A stretch of 64,000 nucleotides of DNA from an uncultured Ruminococcus sp. (GTDB taxonomy: Bacteria; Bacillota; Clostridia; Oscillospirales; Acutalibacteraceae), in assembly GCA_902765855.1 (NCBI GenBank), contig CACXBF010000005.1, positions 17,827 to 81,826 on the forward strand, in the 5' to 3' direction. How positions within the stretch are numbered: position 1 is the stretch's first letter; each line of letters begins with the position of its first letter. The notes under the pieces are model-generated. The model was given only the letters and a program-made list of their open reading frames with translations. It was not told the DNA's origin and made no database searches. Below, piece by piece: positions 18,060-25,198 of the stretch. Both the position numbers and the translations under genes were made by a program.

Positions 18060-18200
18060 TTATTTATCCAAGCTGTCCGGATCAAGCAGAAAATCGAATA
18101 TGCTCATTACCAGCACACCCTTCTCATTGTAGAGCGGAGCAAGCGCATCCTTTGCAGTGCAGATTAACAGATTGAAATTTGTTCTTCTTTCAAAAACTGA
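18060..18200 (-). pseudogene. 3' remnant of an unidentified gene
   Basis: The frame is open from the glycosyltransferase stop codon to the stop at 18060. It encodes FERRTNFNLLICTAKDAL, then APLYNEKGVLVMSIFDFL and LDPDSLDK, with no start codon near the front. The sequence is protein-like and in frame with the preceding gene but separated from it by a stop. It is probably the C-terminal remnant of another gene whose front was lost when the glycosyltransferase operon arrived. Family not recognised. Confidence 0.4.
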
Positions 18201-19409
18201 TTATTGATTCCTGAGAACCCCTTCAATTAATCGTACAGCCACAACGACTCCGTTTTCCTCTTTTATTTTTTCGGAGATCTCAAGCGCATTCTTCCTTTTT
18301 TCGTCATACGAAGAATTCATTTCTTCGATTGCTGCGATAATTGTTTGTTCGGATAAATCTTTGGCTTTTAAAGGCTTTGTCGCAACATTGATTTTGCCAA
18401 GCTGCAGCGCAAATCCCAATTGATCCAGCACATGAGGAACCGGTATCGAAGGCACTCCGTAAATCATTGTAGCTGCAGATGTTCCAAAGCCGCAGTGATG
18501 TATGACAAATTTAGCGTTCGCGAATAACCAGCTGTGTGGAACACTTCCACAGGCAATCATGGTTTCGGGCAATTCATAGTCCTCTAATGTTTTCTGAAAT
18601 CCCTGTATAATTACCCTGCATCCTGTTTTGAAAAGTGCCTGTACAAACATATCCAGTTTATCTTTTTCCGGTTTGTCCTCAAATGACATTGCACCAAGTG
18701 CAAGCACCACCGGCTTTTCACCACTGTCTATAAAGCTCTTGAGTTTTTCATCCGGAACAAAGTCTTCATTTTCATCATACCAGTATCCCGTCAATATATT
18801 TTTATCTTCCCAGTATGGATTTCTTTCAATGACATACCTGCTGATCGGAATAAGATTTAATTCCTTTGACATGATTTCATCTACTGATTTAACCGGTTTG
18901 AGACCATATATCTTTCTGATTTTGTTGTAAGTCTTTGCAACCTGTTTTGCAATCGCTCCGCCTATAAGCTTATCCTTGAACGTTTTATGCTTTAATTTCT
19001 CTCCTATCATTTCTGTTTGCAGCGTTACGTTTACGGTGGGAATACCTAATACCTCTGCTTCAACAGCGCCCATCTGACTATGACTGACTATTATTAAATC
19101 CTTATCCTTGCAGACTTTATAAACTTCTTTACTGGAATCCTGAATCATTCGGAAAACAAAATTCATTGTTTTAAACATACTCAAAACAGGATTGGGATTC
19201 TTTCCTCTGATAGCAGCTGCTTCTTTTTCTATGTCAATTTCCGGTCCAATTGGTTCAAATCTAATTCCTGACCCTTCAATCAGTTTTCTCCAACATGGAT
19301 GAGATCCTAATGTAACTTCATGATTATTCTTAATAAGCTGCTTCGATAAATAAATGTATGGCTGCACATCTCCGCGCGTGCCCATTGTGAACATTGCAAT
19401 TTTACTCAT
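18201..19409 (-). CDS. UDP-glycosyltransferase-like protein (GT1/MGT family)
   Basis: Likely soluble GT-B glycosyltransferase that moves sugar from a nucleotide donor to a small lipophilic acceptor. The N-terminus (KIAMFTMGTRGDVQPYIYLSK) matches the sterol/macrolide glucosyltransferase class. The donor-site region contains HHCGFGTSAATMIYGVPSIP and VPHVLDQ, corresponding to the family HHGGxGT and DQ motifs (about residues 300-335). The ATG at 19409 has AGGAGG 8 nt upstream and overlaps the TetR stop codon (ATGAGTAA), so translation is coupled. Its TetR partner suggests induction by a toxic or signalling compound that the enzyme may inactivate by glycosylation; that is inference. Base composition looks less AT-rich than the core genes. 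Confidence 0.85.
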   Translation of the reverse strand: MSKIAMFTMGTRGDVQPYIYLSKQLIKNNHEVTLGSHPCWRKLIEGSGIRFEPIGPEIDIEKEAAAIRGKNPNPVLSMFKTMNFVFRMIQDSSKEVYKVCKDKDLIIVSHSQMGAVEAEVLGIPTVNVTLQTEMIGEKLKHKTFKDKLIGGAIAKQVAKTYNKIRKIYGLKPVKSVDEIMSKELNLIPISRYVIERNPYWEDKNILTGYWYDENEDFVPDEKLKSFIDSGEKPVVLALGAMSFEDKPEKDKLDMFVQALFKTGCRVIIQGFQKTLEDYELPETMIACGSVPHSWLFANAKFVIHHCGFGTSAATMIYGVPSIPVPHVLDQLGFALQLGKINVATKPLKAKDLSEQTIIAAIEEMNSSYDEKRKNALEISEKIKEENGVVVAVRLIEGVLRNQ

Positions 19410-20022
19410 CCGAATTTCCTCCTGAAACACTTCTCCATCTCATCATTGCCCTGTTGTAAAAACTATGTACTTCCTGAGAATAAGCTGCTTTTCTCTCCTC
19501 CGTAAGTTCACCATTAAGCAGATATTTATAAGTGAGCATAGTCATAAACGAGAAGAATTCCTGCACGAGCCATTCTGCCTCTGTTTCCGAAACCATGCCC
19601 GCCAACACAAATTGATTCAGAATTCTTTTCTGAATCTCATAAGGCTGCGTAAACATAAACTGCTCATATAAATCTCTTATTTCAGCATTATGAAACTGTT
19701 CGATCATCATAAGTCTGAGCATTAAATTACAAAAGGGCTCGAACAGATAACTATCCATCATATAGTTATCCATCATCTGCGCTTCACCGCTGTCATTTTT
19801 ATCAGGATCAGGCATATTAATATTTCCAATTAATCCCTCAATATGATCCTCAAACCTGGTAATAAGAGAATCTAAGATATCGTGCTTATTCTTAAAGTGA
19901 TAATAAAGTGTACTTTCCTTGATTCCGACTTCGCCGCAGATATCTCTTATCGAAGTTGCTGCATATCCTCTTTCGGAAAACATATGTAACGCAACATCCA
20001 TGATTCGTTCTTTTGTACCCAT
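19402..20022 (-). CDS. TetR/AcrR family transcriptional regulator
   Basis: The N-terminal helix-turn-helix is clear: ALHMFSERGYAATSIRDI then CGEVGIKESTLYYHFKNK (about residues 10-45). The remaining 160 residues form the variable ligand-binding domain. Of three in-frame ATG codons, the one at 20022 has AGGGA at a 9-nt distance; the upstream ones at 20031 and 20028 are too close to it. It overlaps the glycosyltransferase by 8 nt. Two palindromic sites at 20035-20048 and 20060-20073 cover its promoter, so autorepression with control of the downstream glycosyltransferase is very likely. Confidence 0.93.
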   Translation of the reverse strand: MGTKERIMDVALHMFSERGYAATSIRDICGEVGIKESTLYYHFKNKHDILDSLITRFEDHIEGLIGNINMPDPDKNDSGEAQMMDNYMMDSYLFEPFCNLMLRLMMIEQFHNAEIRDLYEQFMFTQPYEIQKRILNQFVLAGMVSETEAEWLVQEFFSFMTMLTYKYLLNGELTEERKAAYSQEVHSFYNRAMMRWRSVSGGNSDE

Positions 20023-20034
20023 AATCATCATTCC

Positions 20035-20081
20035 CTAACATTCGTTAGAATAATTATACCTAATACTCGTTAGAATGTCAA
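20035..20081 (-). promoter_or_regulatory. TetR-operon promoter with two operators
   Basis: On the minus strand TTGACA (20081-20076), a 17-bp spacer and TATAAT (20058-20053) form a consensus promoter. A perfect palindrome CTAACATTCGTTAG spans 20035-20048, just downstream of the start site. A near-perfect copy, CTAATACTCGTTAG, spans 20060-20073 inside the spacer. The two centres are 25 bp apart. Occupancy of either site would block RNA polymerase. Confidence 0.9.
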
Positions 20082-20143
20082 GCAAATTGCTTCTTTTGCT
20101 CATTCACAATGTCCTCCGGTCTTTTTATTACATTCCCGGAAAT

Positions 20144-20182
20144 GACAAAAGCCCCTTGCTGCTTTATCGTCACCAAGAGGCT
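20144..20182 (-). terminator. Terminator, probably the displaced native rlmD terminator
   Basis: On the minus strand AGCCTCTTG (20182-20174) pairs with CAAGGGGCT (20158-20150), with one G-U pair, and is followed by TTTTG. It lies just after a fragment encoding an RlmD-like C-terminus, which suggests it originally ended the rlmD transcript. Confidence 0.65.
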
Positions 20183-20278
20183 ATGTAAAATATCAGTTAT
20201 TCAATTGTCATGGACAAAAAATTAAAACTTTCTTTTCAGGTCTTTGATGTAATAGTAGTCCTCAGCATCCACACTTAT

Positions 20279-20341
20279 TTACACATAGTCCTTCGATTTT
20301 GTATTTTCCTTGCTCATAAGAACCACCATCTCCACATGGCT
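20279..20341 (-). pseudogene. Displaced 3' end of rlmD (old chromosomal end of the gene)
   Basis: The minus strand encodes SHVEMVVLMSKENTKSKDYV and a stop. RlmD/RumA proteins end with a SHVExVVLLS motif, and the intact rlmD at 28923-30290 ends GHVESVVLLTKVHN. This fragment is therefore a second rlmD tail with a different last part. It has no upstream gene body and joins repeat copy A. The simplest reading is that it is the original gene end, left behind when mobile units inserted and supplied a replacement end. Confidence 0.65.
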
Positions 20342-20487
20342 CGGTTCTCCAACGAGTAACGCATTTCATACCTACTGTACAAGGGAATGGTGGAACACCT
20401 ATTTTCGCATTAAAATAGGTATGTCGAACCGATACAAGTATTGAGTTGCCTTATTAGTTGTATAGGCAAATAGATTAAATGCCTATT
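20319..20487. repeat. Attachment-site repeat, copy A
   Basis: These 169 bp align without gaps to 22326-22494, with about 20 differences counted by eye. The left end (AGAACCACC) is part of an rlmD-like 3' coding sequence; the rest is not related to rlmD and appears to come from the mobile unit. I interpret it as the outer attR-like junction of the island at rlmD. Confidence 0.75.
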
Positions 20488-20495
20488 AACTAAAT

Positions 20496-21518
20496 TTAAT
20501 GAACCATAATCATTTCATCCACTAACTTAACAGCCTGCTCAAATCGACTTACATAATCGCCTGAAATGATATGAAAATTAAATCCATACTTTGTATAAAA
20601 ATCTTTTATCATATCGCTATACTTTTCACGATCAGCTGCTATTACTTCACTCCGATCTCCATCCTGAACCCATTTAACATCCGGCTCCAAAAACAGAATC
20701 AAATCATACTTATTTAAATCTGCTATTGCCTCTGCAAGTTTTGCATTTTTTTCAATTTTTTCATCCTCTAAAAAGTCCATATAAAATCTAGTCACAAGAC
20801 AATCTGTGTCTTCAAAAAACACTTTGTTACTCTGTTCAATGATGCGCAATTCTTTCGCTTTATGCTCTAATAATATTCTTGTAAAATCATCTGACAACAT
20901 ATAAATGTCTGTTCCAGACAATTCAGAAAGCTCTCTTCCCACTTCTTCAAGATAATTGGTATTATAATAATTGGCTAAATTAATTGTCAAAGTTGATTTA
21001 CCCGAACTTTCGCCCCCAATTAGCAATACCTTTTTTGTAAAATAACTTCTCACAATCTGTGGCATCCAATCCCAATGCGTAAATATACTTTCTCTTATTT
21101 CTGTAGAATTGTATTTGTTTCTGGGAAAAACATAAAATTCACTCTCCGAATAGCATATATTCCAAAAACTGCTCTCATCATAATCAGAACCACTGAATAC
21201 AATGTCTATTTTCTTACCTATATTTTCTTTTACTAACTTACAATCAGCTTGCCATTTATCTTCTGTATAATCAACCTTATTTGATGTATTATCTTTCAAT
21301 GGAATGATTTTCACATTGCCTATATGCTTGGTAAGTTGATATATCCAACGAATTTTCACCTTAAGATCAATATCTTTACCGTCATCCCTATAGGATATTA
21401 CTATGTATAATTCCTCACACATTCCAGCAGCCTTTATGATACATTCCAGATGCCCCAAATGAAGCGGGTTAAAGGCTCCGCCATACATTCCAACGCCATA
21501 TTTTTTTCCATTAGTCAT
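20496..21518 (-). CDS. nadR: NadR-like bifunctional NMN adenylyltransferase / nicotinamide riboside kinase
   Basis: Salvage enzyme expected to phosphorylate nicotinamide riboside to NMN and to adenylate NMN to NAD+. The N-terminal nucleotidyltransferase motif is GMYGGAFNPLHLGH, with a later NKYNSTEIRESI matching the ISSTxIR signature. The kinase half starts with a P-loop VLLIGGESSGKSTL near residue 170, and contains EDTDCLVT. There is no helix-turn-helix, so it lacks the repressor domain of enterobacterial NadR. The ATG at 21518 has GAGG 6 nt upstream; an ATG four codons earlier overlaps the end of pnuC. It is coupled with the transporter gene pnuC. Confidence 0.9.
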   Translation of the reverse strand: MTNGKKYGVGMYGGAFNPLHLGHLECIIKAAGMCEELYIVISYRDDGKDIDLKVKIRWIYQLTKHIGNVKIIPLKDNTSNKVDYTEDKWQADCKLVKENIGKKIDIVFSGSDYDESSFWNICYSESEFYVFPRNKYNSTEIRESIFTHWDWMPQIVRSYFTKKVLLIGGESSGKSTLTINLANYYNTNYLEEVGRELSELSGTDIYMLSDDFTRILLEHKAKELRIIEQSNKVFFEDTDCLVTRFYMDFLEDEKIEKNAKLAEAIADLNKYDLILFLEPDVKWVQDGDRSEVIAADREKYSDMIKDFYTKYGFNFHIISGDYVSRFEQAVKLVDEMIMVH

Positions 21519-21519
21519 A

Positions 21520-22227
21520 TCATACCTCATTCACTTTTTCACTTTTAGTTTCCTTGCGCCATTTTACATACATAATGATTGCATTTCCCAAATATACCGA
21601 CCACATAAGCAACATTGCTATACTTGCACCTTCATTAAACAAAGCTGCAAACCACATTATAACTGAAACCACATCTACAACGATCCAGATAATCCACTGT
21701 TCCGTAAATCTCTTAATCATAAGCACCTGCGCTATAACTGAGAATACTGTACTCATGCTATCTACAAGAGGTAAGTTACCACCTAAAAGTTTTAATACAT
21801 AGCTATATCCAAATACTGATACAATACTTACAACCAATAAAACAGCATCTTGTTTTAATGTCATTCTTCGTTTATATACTGTATTACTCTGCTGATTAAC
21901 ATTCTTCTCCCATAATACCCAGCCCCATATATTTGTAGGCAAGTAATACAAAACATTCAACATTACGTCTCCATAATATTTAGCATTGTAAGCAACAATA
22001 GCATATAAAATAATATTAATTGTACCAAAGAAATAGTTAGAAACTTTTCCTAATCCACACAAAACTACGCAAATCACACCTGTAACAGCTGCAAAAATAC
22101 TTATTACAGTATCATGCTGATACAAAGAGACTCCCACAATAACAAGATTTGCTATTATCATCCACGCAATATGCCATGCTTTCCATCCTGATAGTTCTCT
22201 TTTTATAATCGCTCGTAATTTTTTCAT
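21520..22227 (-). CDS. pnuC: Nicotinamide riboside transporter PnuC
   Basis: Membrane facilitator for nicotinamide riboside; uptake is driven by intracellular phosphorylation, here by the adjacent NadR. The 235-residue protein has about seven hydrophobic segments. Conserved PnuC features include YFFGTINIILYAIVAYNAKYYGD, LYYLPTNIWGWVLWEKN and the C-terminal EQWIIWIVVDVVSVIMW. AAGGGAT precedes the ATG. The gene's 3' end touches nadR, forming a transport-plus-kinase pair that lies between two attachment-site repeats. I see no recognisable NAD riboswitch in the 80 bp upstream. Confidence 0.93.
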   Translation of the reverse strand: MKKLRAIIKRELSGWKAWHIAWMIIANLVIVGVSLYQHDTVISIFAAVTGVICVVLCGLGKVSNYFFGTINIILYAIVAYNAKYYGDVMLNVLYYLPTNIWGWVLWEKNVNQQSNTVYKRRMTLKQDAVLLVVSIVSVFGYSYVLKLLGGNLPLVDSMSTVFSVIAQVLMIKRFTEQWIIWIVVDVVSVIMWFAALFNEGASIAMLLMWSVYLGNAIIMYVKWRKETKSEKVNEV

Positions 22228-22307
22228 TTTAAGTCATCCCTTCGTATAACAATAAAATCTATTTACAATACATTTCACCTACATATTATTTTATCTACAA
22301 TGATTAT

Positions 22308-22494
22308 TTATGTACTTTACTCAACAGAACCACGCTCTCCACATGGCTCGGTTCGTGGGCGAGTAACGCATTCCATACCAACTGTACAAGGGAATGGCGG
22401 AACACCTATTTTCGCCTTAAAATGGGTATGTCGAACCGATACAAGTGTTGAGTTACTCTATTGCTCGTATAGGCAAATAGAGTAACTGCCTATT
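22308..22494. repeat. Attachment-site repeat, copy B
   Basis: The left 35 bp or so (TTATGTACTTTACTCAACAG and on through the CTCTC) match the 3' end of the intact rlmD at 28927-28958 with one difference. On the minus strand they encode HVESVVLLSKVHK and a stop. The rest (from 22326) is the 169-bp sequence shared with copy A. A 12-bp perfect inverted repeat lies at 22451-22462 and 22476-22487. Being hybrid between C on one side and A on the other, it looks like the junction between two tandem integrated units. Confidence 0.75.
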
Positions 22495-22523
22495 GCGTAA
22501 ACTTCAAGTTTCTGAACTAGCCT

Positions 22524-23270
22524 TTAACCTTGCACCAACTTTAAGAATTTTTTTTCATTCTGTTGTTCATTCGTTAAAAACTCTCCATCCTTAAACAATG
22601 CATATGATGTACAAGGGCTTGGTACTGACTGGGCTTGTTCTTTACTTTCTATTTTGATTGCCTTAAATGGAATACCGTTATCACTCGCAGTTTTTTCAAG
22701 TATAGGTACATACTTTCCGTTAAAAGGGCATTGATTTGTAAAGTACAAAACATAACCCATTTCATCAACATGTGGATGCTTAGCACATTCCTTAAACTGT
22801 GGAACTTCTGCTTTTTCATCAAATGGTAAATACATAAGATTTATACCAGCATCTGAAACATCTGCAACCTTGAATCCCTTATATGCCAGATGTTTGGGGT
22901 CTGAAAGGAACGGCTTCTTTTTGGCAGACGACAAAACACAAAGTCCTACTTTTCCCTTTGCTTTGCTATCTTCAATACATTTGTTTAATAAGTCATTTGA
23001 ATATCCATGACCTTTAAAAGAACCAGAAACCCAAAAACAATCAATATACATATAATCTGGTGCATCAATAGGAACCCACGCATTTTCTGCAGGAATATAC
23101 TCAATAAAACATTTTCCTCTCTCAGCACTCTTAATAAATGTAAGTCCATCATCAAAGCATTTCTCCATCCAAGCTTTCTTTGATGATACTTGAACATCCT
23201 TATTATTTGATATTGCACAGCAAATGTGCTCACTCTCAATATTTTCTCTTGTAACCTGTATGTATTCCAT
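22524..23270 (-). CDS. GNAT acetyltransferase with YoaP-like C-terminal domain
   Basis: The N-terminal half is a GNAT fold: FIEYIPAENAWVPIDA, IDCFWVSGSFKGHGYSNDLL (acetyl-CoA binding region near residues 80-100). The C-terminal half contains YVLYFTNQCPFNGKYVPIL, a thioredoxin-like CPF motif, and ends KDGEFLTNEQQNEKKFLKL, as in YoaP-type proteins. Substrate is unknown. It follows the GIY-YIG gene by 24 bp and is the last gene before repeat copy B, so it belongs to the cargo of the inner mobile unit. Confidence 0.8.
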   Translation of the reverse strand: MEYIQVTRENIESEHICCAISNNKDVQVSSKKAWMEKCFDDGLTFIKSAERGKCFIEYIPAENAWVPIDAPDYMYIDCFWVSGSFKGHGYSNDLLNKCIEDSKAKGKVGLCVLSSAKKKPFLSDPKHLAYKGFKVADVSDAGINLMYLPFDEKAEVPQFKECAKHPHVDEMGYVLYFTNQCPFNGKYVPILEKTASDNGIPFKAIKIESKEQAQSVPSPCTSYALFKDGEFLTNEQQNEKKFLKLVQG

Positions 23271-23294
23271 TTGTCATTCTCCTTTTTTATCTAT

Positions 23295-24089
23295 TTACCG
23301 TGGATTCAGATATGTAATCGGATTCTGAGCAGACTGATTTAACTTCAGTCCTGCTATCGACTTTCCGATATAGAACTCTTCATTCTCATCAAGGGGAAGT
23401 CCCTGTTCATATCTTTCATCCACAAAGAATAATCTATTTTCTGTTTTTGGTATAAGCACGATATCCTGCCTTGGAAGTCTGTCCTTTGCCTCTTTACATA
23501 CAAACCACTCTGATGGCTTATATACTGCTACAATCAAAGAATTGTAAACACCGAAAACATACTCCACTGTTTTAACCTTTTCTTTTGATGCTCTCCAAAC
23601 ACCACGAACAGCATCATATAATACCTTCTCATCCATACCTCTCTGATAGAGTCTGTTTATTTTGATGACAAGGATTTTGTGCCTGATGTCTTTTTCTTCA
23701 AGTTCAACGGCACCATTTATTCTTTCATACTCATCAACTGATAAAGCCTCTGCTGAATGATGCCCAGAAACAATGTTTGTAAGTCCCGCACCACTAACAT
23801 AGTTGAATGCATTAATCAGTGATGCCTCTGCAGCAAATGCCTCTTCTTCAGTCAAGTTTGAATTTATAATTATCTTTTCAACTTCAAGTCCGGCATCCTT
23901 GATATCTGCGATAGTCTTCAGTTTCAACTTCTCACTATCAGGACTTCCCAGGCTTTCTTTTTCATGTTCAAATACTCTGTTTTTCGTGCCTTTTCCAATA
24001 TAGAAGATTTGCTTTGTGCGTGGATCTATGAGTCCATACACATAATAATCTCCAAGAGAAAGAAGGCTCTTCTCTGAAAATCTATCCAT
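23295..24089 (-). CDS. GIY-YIG nuclease domain protein (LEM-3-like)
   Basis: Residues about 12-90 form a GIY-YIG endonuclease core: YVYGLIDPRTKQIFYIGKGT, then an Arg (KNRVFEHE), and the catalytic Glu candidate in EEAFAAEASLINAF. This variant resembles the LEM-3-like branch, in which the second motif is FYIGKG. The C-terminal 170 residues are unassigned; they contain a repeated-looking KILVIKINR stretch and WFVCKEAKDRLPRQDIVLI. AGGAG with 6-nt spacing supports the ATG. It is 9 bp after the unknown 234-residue gene, in the XRE-led operon. A DNA-targeting defence role is plausible but unproven. Confidence 0.82.
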   Translation of the reverse strand: MDRFSEKSLLSLGDYYVYGLIDPRTKQIFYIGKGTKNRVFEHEKESLGSPDSEKLKLKTIADIKDAGLEVEKIIINSNLTEEEAFAAEASLINAFNYVSGAGLTNIVSGHHSAEALSVDEYERINGAVELEEKDIRHKILVIKINRLYQRGMDEKVLYDAVRGVWRASKEKVKTVEYVFGVYNSLIVAVYKPSEWFVCKEAKDRLPRQDIVLIPKTENRLFFVDERYEQGLPLDENEEFYIGKSIAGLKLNQSAQNPITYLNPR

Positions 24090-24098
24090 CCATTTCTC

Positions 24099-24803
24099 CT
24101 AGTGTGCAGTCTTTATTCCTTTGCTTGTATCCAGATCAAAGCCGACCTGCCAAAAACCCATATCAATCATTTTCATTTGTGGATATGGCATACCTTCAAC
24201 TTCCATCTTTTCTCTGACTGGTTCGAGTCGGTCTGCATTTTTCTCGTAAAAGTTGACAAGCTGCATTATAGACCTAATATTGTAATTTCCAGTTGCCACC
24301 TTCTGATTCTTTATTCCTGCAATAAAATATCTATCATATGCCGGAACACAACCTAGTGTTCCCATAAGTATTTTTGTGATGAGAGTAAAAGATAACTGGT
24401 TCTTAAGTTCTTGTTCTTTTACTTCATGTCTGATTTTATCGTAATACTGCTCTAAAAATGAATTTATATCCTGCAGTAACTTCTGGTTGCTTTCATCTTT
24501 GAAACCAATACAGTCAATTCCAGCCAAGGCATCATATTTTTCGCTTAACAGTTCTTTCACTACTGGAATATGTACTCTATAATCCTTTTGCAATAAAAAT
24601 GATGAGCCACGGTACATTCCCCAGCTTGCTAAATAGAATGCCAGTTGCAGACTTAAATAATCATAATCGACATCATTTCTGCCTCGTGCATTCATAAAAT
24701 GTGAATAGCAGTGTTCCCATGAACGATATCGTCCATTTTCATCAGACCTCAAGTCGTTATAAAATTCTGTTGACGATTTAATTATCAAATCCACTGTATC
24801 CAT
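24099..24803 (-). CDS. Unrecognised 234-residue protein between XRE regulator and GIY-YIG nuclease
   Basis: I do not recognise a family. The protein is soluble, helical and moderately charged, with aromatic motifs in GRYRSWEHCYSHFMNAR, YLSLQLAFYLASWGMYRGSS and TKILMGTLGCVPAYDRYF, the latter ending in FIAGIKNQ. The ATG at 24803 has AGGTGG 8 nt upstream; two GTG codons at 24815 and 24812 overlap that site. It starts 13 nt after the XRE stop and ends 9 nt before the nuclease, so all three form one transcription unit. Its conserved-looking Trp, Tyr and Cys positions suggest a folded functional partner rather than a remnant. Confidence 0.75.
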   Translation of the reverse strand: MDTVDLIIKSSTEFYNDLRSDENGRYRSWEHCYSHFMNARGRNDVDYDYLSLQLAFYLASWGMYRGSSFLLQKDYRVHIPVVKELLSEKYDALAGIDCIGFKDESNQKLLQDINSFLEQYYDKIRHEVKEQELKNQLSFTLITKILMGTLGCVPAYDRYFIAGIKNQKVATGNYNIRSIMQLVNFYEKNADRLEPVREKMEVEGMPYPQMKMIDMGFWQVGFDLDTSKGIKTAH

Positions 24804-24815
24804 GTTTCTCACCAC

Positions 24816-25040
24816 CTATTCGTTGCTTGTTTTTATCTGCTCTCCATCCGGGAAGATAAATGACTGCTCAAAGGTTACACCCATGACATCAGCTATCAGC
24901 TTTAATTCTTCCAAAGTCACAGTATCTCGTTTCAGTTTCTTGCCGAAGTTCTGCGGAGTCTGACCTATCCGTCTGGCAAGTTCTGAAAGACTTATATTCT
25001 TTTTATTACATAATTCTTTAATCATATCGGATGTCTTCAT
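24816..25040 (-). CDS. XRE-family helix-turn-helix regulator
   Basis: A 74-residue Cro/CI-type protein: IKELCNKKNISLSELARRIG contains the first helices, and QTPQNFGKKLKRDTVTLEEL the recognition helix, followed by LIADVMGVTFEQSFIF. The second of two adjacent ATG codons (25040) has GGAGG at 6 nt; the first (25043) is only 3 nt from it. It heads the operon with the 234-residue protein, the GIY-YIG nuclease and the GNAT protein. The inverted repeat within its promoter spacer suggests it represses its own operon. Confidence 0.88.
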   Translation of the reverse strand: MKTSDMIKELCNKKNISLSELARRIGQTPQNFGKKLKRDTVTLEELKLIADVMGVTFEQSFIFPDGEQIKTSNE

Positions 25041-25079
25041 CATAATCCTCCATGTCTAAAACGCACCTCAACTTATTAT

Positions 25080-25108
25080 ATTATAAACCATTTGGTTGAT
25101 ATTTTCAA
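25080..25108 (-). promoter_or_regulatory. Promoter and candidate operator of the XRE operon
   Basis: On the minus strand TTGAAA (25108-25103), a 17-bp spacer and TATAAT (25085-25080). The spacer holds an inverted repeat AACCATTTGGTT at 25086-25097 (arms of 5 bp), a likely binding site for the XRE protein. Confidence 0.75.
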
Positions 25109-25146
25109 TCCTGGCACAGTTCTACTCTGTAAATTTTCTATGAACA

Positions 25147-25176
25147 ACAAAAACACCCTGCATTGCTGCAAGGTGT
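25147..25176 (-). terminator. Intrinsic terminator of the serine recombinase
   Basis: On the minus strand ACACCTTGCA/TGCAGGGTGT (10 bp, one G-U) with a GCAA loop is followed by TTTTTG. It starts about 20 nt after the recombinase stop codon and separates it from the XRE operon promoter. Confidence 0.9.
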
Positions 25177-25198
25177 CCGTTTCATATTCCATATTCAA

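Noticed and set aside
22228-22307. NAD riboswitch upstream of pnuC
   Set aside because: The gap is short and AT-rich; I could not find a convincing structured core.
22300-22485. 61-codon plus-strand frame at repeat copy B
   Set aside because: It lies inside the attachment-site repeat and arises from its sequence; no ribosome binding site.
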